Source of the DNA: Desulfuromonas acetexigens
GTDB lineage: Bacteria; Desulfobacterota; Desulfuromonadia; Desulfuromonadales; Trichloromonadaceae
NCBI RefSeq assembly: GCF_900111775.1
Contig: NZ_FOJJ01000041.1
Coordinates: 62,001 to 126,000, forward strand
Reading direction: 5' to 3'
DNA: 64,000 nucleotides
The notes below the pieces were generated by a model. It made no database searches. It was not told where the DNA came from and saw only the letters and a list, made by a program, of their open reading frames with translations. How positions within the stretch are numbered: position 1 is the stretch's first letter; every line of letters starts with the position of its first letter. A program made the translations under genes and the position numbers. This document shows, piece after piece, positions 62,324 to 64,000 of this stretch.

Positions 62324-64000
62324 ATGGCCAGACCCATTCCGCAACGAAACGTCCATGAACAAGCCTGTAACTTTTTTTCTACATGCTTGATCTTGCTCCT
62401 CTTTAGCCTTGTCTCCGGAATGTCGACAGCGGCCTGGGGGGGCGATGGCACCATCGTCGGCGCCGTCGTTTTGAAACCGGGGCCGGCAACCAAGGTTGCG
62501 GAAGCGTCAAAGATCACCGTCAATATTCCGTACACTGGTGACGACAACCACAACAACACCGCGCAGATCGAATGGGGCCTGGACGAGGTCGACTTCACCC
62601 TCGGTTCCGCCGACCTGCTCCATAACAATCTCTTCTACACCCACCAGATCACCAACCTCGACTGGGACAAAACTTACCAGATCCGCGTCACCGTCAGCGA
62701 TGACGATGGCGGCGAAAACCTGGTGCAAACCCTGACCGGGGTGAAGGCCTACAATCATCTGGTTCACAACGCCGTATCCACCGGTTCGACCAGACACGAG
62801 GGCAGCTGGGGCCTGGCCGACGGCCAGTACGGCGAATTCACCTGTGCCACCTGTCATGATCGCAGCACCGGCAACATCAAGCGCATCAAGGAGACGATCA
62901 CCCCACCCAACCCCGACCATCCCCTCCCCGGCAGCAGCGTCATCCTCACCGATACGCGGGAAGGCACCGCTACCTTCGGTGACGACAGCATCAAACGCAC
63001 GGCCACACCGTCCAACCGCATCTGCGAGGTCTGCCATTCGGAGACCAACTACCACCGCTGCCTCAACGCCGAACAACTCGGCGGGGTCAATCACTACAAC
63101 AACAAGGATTGCGTCTCCTGCCACCTGCACCGCTCGGCCTTCAAGGCGAGCTGCGACGGCTGCCACGGCAATACGGCGACCGGCGCCATCTGGCCGGACG
63201 ATCCCTCGGCAGGCGCGGTCCTGCCCGACCGCGTCGGCGCCCATGTCGAGCACATGACCTCCATCGGCGACATTCTCAACGGGGCCGGTCAGGGCAGCGC
63301 CACCGTCGCCAACAAGAACGCCTCCTGCATCTTCTGTCATCCCGAAGGCGCCCATACCGGCGCTCACCTCGACGACGACCATGTCGATGTCTACATGGAC
63401 GGCACCAATGGCGCCGCGCAAGGATACTATGTCTACCTGCTCGACAACCCGAGCGATCCGCGCGGCGACACCGACGGGAGTTATGACCCGGCCACCGGCA
63501 CCTGCTCCCTCATCGACTGCCACGGCAACGCCCCCTACACCCCCGGCTGGTACGGCGACGACCTCCCCCCCGGCGCCGTCACCGACCTGACTGCCGCTGA
63601 CAGCGCCGAGCCTGGCAGCGTCAAACTCACCTGGACCGCCCCCGGCGACGACGGCATGCTCGACGGCACCGCCTATCAGTACCAGATGCGCTACAGCACC
63701 GCGACCATCACCGAAGCCAACTTCGCCGCCGCCGCCATCGCCGGCGGCGCGCCGAGCGTTGACCGCAGGGGCAAAGCCGAAGAGATGGTCGCTTCCGGCC
63801 TGACCCCGGGGCAAAACTACTACTTCGCCCTGAAGACCGCCGACGAAGCCGGCAACTGGTCCGGGCTCTCCAACGTCGCCGGGCCGCAAACGGCCCATGT
63901 CGACGACGTCGCCCCCGTTTTCTATGGGCTCGACTCGGCCACCGCCGACGACAAGGCCGGCGCGGTCAATCTGCACTGGCAGGCCGCCATCGACCATAGT
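62324..64000 (+). CDS. Multiheme c-type cytochrome with FN3 domain (N-terminal part)
   Basis: The frame is open from ATG 62324 to the window end (559 codons, no stop). It has a signal peptide (LILLLFSLVSGMSTAAWG), then five CxxCH sites at about residues 174, 234, 263, 277 and 335, and a CX4CH (CSLIDCH) at 394-400. A fibronectin type III domain starts near residue 412 (PPGAVTDLTAADSAEPGSVKLTW). This is typical of large secreted or outer membrane cytochromes in Desulfuromonadia, which carry electrons to extracellular acceptors. GAGG is 5 bp before the ATG. The total length is unknown. Confidence 0.9.
   Translation, partial: MARPIPQRNVHEQACNFFSTCLILLLFSLVSGMSTAAWGGDGTIVGAVVLKPGPATKVAEASKITVNIPYTGDDNHNNTAQIEWGLDEVDFTLGSADLLHNNLFYTHQITNLDWDKTYQIRVTVSDDDGGENLVQTLTGVKAYNHLVHNAVSTGSTRHEGSWGLADGQYGEFTCATCHDRSTGNIKRIKETITPPNPDHPLPGSSVILTDTREGTATFGDDSIKRTATPSNRICEVCHSETNYHRCLNAEQLGGVNHYNNKDCVSCHLHRSAFKASCDGCHGNTATGAIWPDDPSAGAVLPDRVGAHVEHMTSIGDILNGAGQGSATVANKNASCIFCHPEGAHTGAHLDDDHVDVYMDGTNGAAQGYYVYLLDNPSDPRGDTDGSYDPATGTCSLIDCHGNAPYTPGWYGDDLPPGAVTDLTAADSAEPGSVKLTWTAPGDDGMLDGTAYQYQMRYSTATITEANFAAAAIAGGAPSVDRRGKAEEMVASGLTPGQNYYFALKTADEAGNWSGLSNVAGPQTAHVDDVAPVFYGLDSATADDKAGAVNLHWQAAIDHS

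Noticed and set aside
62507-63997. A 496-codon leftward frame opposite the multiheme cytochrome
   Set aside because: The plus strand has a signal peptide, heme sites and an FN3 domain and stays open to the window end; the minus frame is Gly/Val/Ala-rich without motifs.

Overview
This window looks like a chromosomal segment of a GC-rich, anaerobic, metal-respiring deltaproteobacterium, most likely Desulfuromonadia (the Geobacter/Desulfuromonas/Geoalkalibacter lineage). The reasons are the c-type multiheme cytochromes (a small four-CxxCH protein and a large FN3 cytochrome with CxxCH and CX4CH sites), a GSU3473-type small protein, ferrous iron uptake genes, a TatT-type TRAP transporter, and a second, Na+-type (N-type) F-ATPase operon. 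The lineage is an inference from gene content; no rRNA or tRNA gene was recognised.

Layout. 1-5.6 kb: core genes (clpA start, clpS, a hydrolase, a YkgJ-type protein, nagZ, a shikimate-kinase-like gene, dinB). 5.6-9.9 kb: an accessory segment that opens with a heptamer tandem repeat and a Phd/VapC module, continues through a clearly AT-rich stretch (a small membrane protein and a Sel1-repeat/trypsin-like protease), and closes with a TumE/TumA-like toxin-antitoxin pair. 10-21 kb: small membrane proteins, lipoproteins, an MBL-fold hydrolase, a lone P-loop NTPase of KAP type, and a TRAP transporter with its TatT lipoprotein. 21-31 kb: sbcDC, aquaporin, a TerB-like protein, lemA with two TPM-domain genes, msrB and an MFS exporter.

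31-42 kb: a complete mlaEFDAC-type lipid transport operon with a cyclic-nucleotide-binding protein at its end, then tmcAL, sfsA, serB, ppnP, an S1-domain protein, a four-heme cytochrome, and glucose-6-phosphate isomerase. 42.6-46.8 kb: an iron uptake unit with a Fur-box-like promoter, two feoA genes, feoB, a tiny Cys-rich FeoB-associated protein and an LbtU-like porin. 47-52 kb: corA, parDE, two tandem cytochrome b genes, and a glycosyltransferase/deacetylase pair. 52.3-59.1 kb: the N-ATPase operon in its characteristic order atpDCQRBEFAG. 59.3-64 kb: a Cys-rich SlyD-type isomerase, an OFA-family transporter with a Cys-rich in-frame extension, a long non-coding stretch with repeats and a strong hairpin, and the start of a multiheme cytochrome that runs off the window.

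The most interesting signals are: a 122-bp inverted-repeat (MITE/REP-like) element between atpA and atpG; heptanucleotide tandem arrays in two unrelated gaps, one touching the atpE ribosome-binding site; a two-carboxylate Na+ motif in the N-ATPase c subunit; an AT-rich island flanked by two toxin-antitoxin modules; a TumE promoter that predicts a leaderless toxin mRNA with an operator in its spacer; and the transporter with an in-frame five-cysteine leader and an internal ribosome-binding site. I did not find a clearly new multi-gene system. The best candidates for undescribed biology are the island proteins, the lone KAP-type NTPase and the Cys-rich transporter extension.
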